The position numbers and the translations under genes were made by a program. From Methylacidiphilum infernorum V4 (lineage in GTDB: Bacteria > Verrucomicrobiota > Verrucomicrobiia > Methylacidiphilales > Methylacidiphilaceae), in assembly GCF_000019665.1 (NCBI RefSeq), contig NC_010794.1:1-64000 (forward strand): DNA of 64,000 bases. The letters are read 5' to 3'. The notes beneath the pieces were generated by a model. The model had not been told where the DNA came from. It was given only the letters and a program-made list of their open reading frames with translations, and did not search any database. Of this stretch, positions 61,355 to 64,000 are shown one piece after another. The stretch's first letter is position 1; every line of letters starts with the position of its first letter.

Positions 61355-64000
61355 ATGGAACGTCATTTTTCATCCTCCGGTTTAATGAGTTCGAAGAAAA
61401 GGTCCATTGGGCTTGAGAATCTTTCGCTCATCGAAGAATACTACGAGCGTTGGAAGAAAGACTCTTCGTCGGTGCCTGATGATTGGAATGCGTTTTTCGA
61501 AGGATTTGAATTTGGCTATAACGAATCTTTAAAAAACGGGCCGATAGAAGTCGGGAAGAAAAAACCTATTTCCATTGATCTCAAAAAGCAGAGGGCTGTT
61601 TATGAACTTATAAATGCTTATCGGACTCTTGGTCATTATATAGCCAATTTAGATCCTTTAGGATTCAACCGTTATGAATTCGACGAGTTGAAGCTAGGGA
61701 GATTCGGATTAAATCAAGGAGATCTTGACCAAGAATTCGATTCTGGAGACCTGGCCGGGGGGGGAACAAGAAAATTAAAAGAAATCCTGGACATTCTCAA
61801 GGAATCCTATTGTTCAACCCTGGCTGTTGAATTCATGCACATGGACTCTTTTGTCCAGAGACAGTGGATAGCCCAAAAAATCGAAGGGAAATTCTTCAAG
61901 CTGAAGTTTTCCAAGGAGCATAAAAAACAGATCCTTTATGATTTGCTTAAAGCCGAACTTTTTGAAGCTTTTTTACACACCCGTTATGTGGGTCAGAAGA
62001 GATTTTCTCTCGAGGGATGTTGTACGCTCATCCCCATGATGGATGCCGTCATTGAAAATTGCCCGATGCATGGAATAGAACGTATCGTGATCGGGATGGC
62101 CCATAGGGGTAGGCTCAATTTTGTCACGAATATTTTGCAGCAGGATTACAAAGTTATCTTCGATGAATTTTCCGAAAATTACGTTCCCGAGGGGGTGCTA
62201 GGGGATGGGGATGTGCGTTACCATCTAGGATTTGAGGCGGCATTAAAAACCCGTTCGGGTGAGATCGTAACCGTGGGCTTGGCTCCCAATCCCAGCCATC
62301 TGGAAGCTGTCAATCCAGTGGTGGAAGGCAAAGCAAGGGCGTGGGAGAGAAGATTGCTCGACACGGAAAAAAGAAAAAAAGTTTTACCGGTCCTCATCCA
62401 TGGGGATGCTTCTTTTATGGGGCAAGGAGTGGTTCAGGAAACATTAAATTTGTCCAGGCTGGAAGGATATAAAACGGGAGGAACGCTCCATATTATTATT
62501 AATAACCAGATTGGTTTTACTACGGTTCCTCAAGATGGGCGATCCACTCATCACTGTACGGCGGTAGCCCTCATGTTGGCCGTTCCTATATTTCATGTTA
62601 ACGGGGATGATCCTTTAGCCGCGGTTTTTGCTGTATTGACGGCATTAGAATACAGACAGGTTTTTGGTCAGGATGTAGTGGTAGACCTCATTGGCTATAG
62701 AAAGTACGGGCACAATGAAGGCGATGAACCCAGTTTTACCCAACCGCTTCTCTATAAGGCGATTGCCCAACACCCCAACATCAGTGATGTATTCCTCGAT
62801 CAATTAATAAAGACGGGGGATATGACGAGGGAAGAAGCCAATGAATACCGCAAGATTTTTGTTGCCGAATTGAACCAAAAAATGGAGGAATCGAAAGCCT
62901 GGATAAAGAGTGAAGAACCCCCTACTCTCAGACAAAGGATGTCTTGTCCAAGGATTTTGGATCCGGTAAAAACAGCGGTTCCCTTGGAAGAGTTGCTTTA
63001 TGTTGGCCGCTGCCTGGTCCAGGAGCCACCCGATTTTAATCTTAATCCAAAAGTGAGAAAAATCCTTGCAGAAAGAAAAGCGATGATCGAGGGCAAAGAG
63101 CCCATCCTCATCCCTTTTGCGGAGATGTTGGCTTTCGGCACACTCCTTTACGAAGGTATTCCGGTAAGACTGTCCGGTCAAGACAGCAGGCGGGGAACGT
63201 TTAGTCAAAGACATGCCGTTCTTTACGATACGAAAGCAGCCAAGAAATACGTTCCTCTTGAACATATCCATCCTAACCAGGCTATTTTCTGCATTTATAA
63301 CAGCCCTCTTTCTGAATATTCCGTTTTAGGGTTTGACTACGGCTATTCTTTGGATTATCCCGAAGCCCTGATTATCTGGGAAGCTCAATATGGCGACTTT
63401 GTCAATGGGGCACAAGTCATTATCGATCTCTATTTAGTCAGTTCGGAATCAAAATGGGGGGTCACATCGAATATCGTTTTGCTTTTACCTCATGGATATG
63501 AAGGTCAGGGTCCAGAGCATTCAAGCGCCCGTGTAGAAAGATTCCTTCAGGCTTGTGCTGAAGATAATATCGTTGTTGCCAATTGCACTACTCCAGCCAA
63601 TTATTTTCATATCTTAAGAAGACAGGTTCTACGCGGTTTTTCCAAGCCCCTGGTTCTTTTTACCCACAAAAGCTTGTTGCGGAACCCTCATTGTTCATCG
63701 GAAATTTCGGAGTTTGTGCAAGGCACATTTGAAGAGGTGTTGGCTGATCCCCAAGTACATCAACCTTCTCCAAAGGTTATTCTTTGTTGCGGCAAAGTCT
63801 ATTATGACCTGTTGGAGTATAGAAAGAGCATAGGAAAAATGGATGTACCCCTAGTTCGAATCGAGCAACTCTATCCTTTGCACGAAAAGAAACTAAAAGA
63901 GATCATCTCACGTTACCAACCTCAATCCCTTGTATGGTGTCAAGAAGAGCCTAAAAACATGGGAGCATGGAATTACATTTTCCCTAAACTGCAAGAACTA
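61355..64000 (+). CDS. sucA: 2-oxoglutarate dehydrogenase E1 component, truncated by window end
   Basis: The reading frame opens at ATG 61355 and stays open to the last base: 882 codons, with the end beyond the window. SucA decarboxylates 2-oxoglutarate with thiamine diphosphate in the TCA cycle. Start MERHFSSSGLMSSKKRS, then ERIVIGMAHRGRLNF, the ThDP-binding HGDASFMGQGVVQETLNLSR and INNQIGFTT, DVVVDLIGYRKYGHNEGDEP, SGQDSRRGTFSQRHAV, and near the end QEEPKNMGAWNYIF. Full length is usually about 900-950. Its need for thiamine fits the neighbouring thiC. E2 and E3 are not seen. Confidence 0.93.
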   Translation, partial: MERHFSSSGLMSSKKRSIGLENLSLIEEYYERWKKDSSSVPDDWNAFFEGFEFGYNESLKNGPIEVGKKKPISIDLKKQRAVYELINAYRTLGHYIANLDPLGFNRYEFDELKLGRFGLNQGDLDQEFDSGDLAGGGTRKLKEILDILKESYCSTLAVEFMHMDSFVQRQWIAQKIEGKFFKLKFSKEHKKQILYDLLKAELFEAFLHTRYVGQKRFSLEGCCTLIPMMDAVIENCPMHGIERIVIGMAHRGRLNFVTNILQQDYKVIFDEFSENYVPEGVLGDGDVRYHLGFEAALKTRSGEIVTVGLAPNPSHLEAVNPVVEGKARAWERRLLDTEKRKKVLPVLIHGDASFMGQGVVQETLNLSRLEGYKTGGTLHIIINNQIGFTTVPQDGRSTHHCTAVALMLAVPIFHVNGDDPLAAVFAVLTALEYRQVFGQDVVVDLIGYRKYGHNEGDEPSFTQPLLYKAIAQHPNISDVFLDQLIKTGDMTREEANEYRKIFVAELNQKMEESKAWIKSEEPPTLRQRMSCPRILDPVKTAVPLEELLYVGRCLVQEPPDFNLNPKVRKILAERKAMIEGKEPILIPFAEMLAFGTLLYEGIPVRLSGQDSRRGTFSQRHAVLYDTKAAKKYVPLEHIHPNQAIFCIYNSPLSEYSVLGFDYGYSLDYPEALIIWEAQYGDFVNGAQVIIDLYLVSSESKWGVTSNIVLLLPHGYEGQGPEHSSARVERFLQACAEDNIVVANCTTPANYFHILRRQVLRGFSKPLVLFTHKSLLRNPHCSSEISEFVQGTFEEVLADPQVHQPSPKVILCCGKVYYDLLEYRKSIGKMDVPLVRIEQLYPLHEKKLKEIISRYQPQSLVWCQEEPKNMGAWNYIFPKLQEL

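Overview
The window appears to start at or next to the replication origin of a bacterial chromosome. dnaA is the first gene, dnaN the second, DnaA-box-like sequences lie upstream, and parB follows about 20 kb on. Base composition is moderately AT-rich except for one island at 50.2-51.1 kb. Three points suggest a Gram-negative bacterium of the Verrucomicrobiota, perhaps a thermoacidophilic methanotroph such as Methylacidiphilum: an LptD outer-membrane lipopolysaccharide gene, a 50-residue basic protein of a type I associate with Chlamydiae and Verrucomicrobia, and a CdsA with an unusual signature. That placement is inference; no rRNA or methane-oxidation gene is present to test it.

Layout. 0-6.6 kb: dnaA, dnaN, a hypothetical gene, lspA, nadA, then a convergent pair made of a PIN-domain protein and an archaeal-type RNA ligase. 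6.8-12.9 kb: ugd and purA, then an envelope-lipid run uppS-cdsA-psd-pssA. 13-21 kb: tRNA-Tyr, a KamA-family aminomutase, an rRNA methyltransferase, ppsA and an acyl-CoA synthetase fused to a GNAT domain, then tRNA-Val. 21-25.6 kb: parB, a secreted CAP protein, mutL, ychF. 25.7-31.4 kb: a NusG paralogue, two sugar-modifying genes and lptD, which look like a surface-polysaccharide unit. 31.3-38.9 kb: a flavin-binding protein, kdpFABC (with a 26-residue kdpF) and priA. 39-43 kb: dodecin, a guanine deaminase, and a nitric-oxide reductase operon norC-norB plus a small membrane protein. 43-48.5 kb: a methyltransferase, a degenerate superoxide-dismutase-like protein, recN, prfB with its programmed +1 frameshift, and a secreted redoxin-like protein. 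48.7-49.7 kb: moaC and a mogA/moaB gene.

The accessory island at 49.7-51.1 kb is the most unusual part. It holds a decayed stretch that shares a diverged repeat with 26.4-26.6 kb, and a GC-rich RNA of about 330 nt on the + strand. That RNA can fold into at least eight hairpins, four of them closed by GNRA tetraloops, and resembles a HEARO/omega-type transposon RNA. Immediately downstream lies a shrunken IS607 element in which the HTH start of TnpA is joined in frame to the zinc-ribbon end of TnpB.

51.1-64 kb: hisI; an orphan luxE-luxC pair for fatty-aldehyde synthesis with no luciferase; a bactofilin followed by a zinc-ribbon bactofilin-like protein; the small basic protein; a ChaN-like protein; a HAD phosphatase; a secreted double aspartic-protease-like protein; tRNA-Lys; folE2; a TPP riboswitch controlling thiC; and sucA, cut off by the end of the window.

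The core genes serve replication and repair (dnaA, dnaN, parB, mutL, priA, recN), envelope assembly (lspA, uppS, cdsA, psd, pssA, ugd, lptD), cofactor synthesis (nadA, moaC, mogA, folE2, thiC), potassium uptake (kdp) and nitric-oxide removal (nor). No CRISPR array, rRNA operon or ribosomal-protein cluster was seen.
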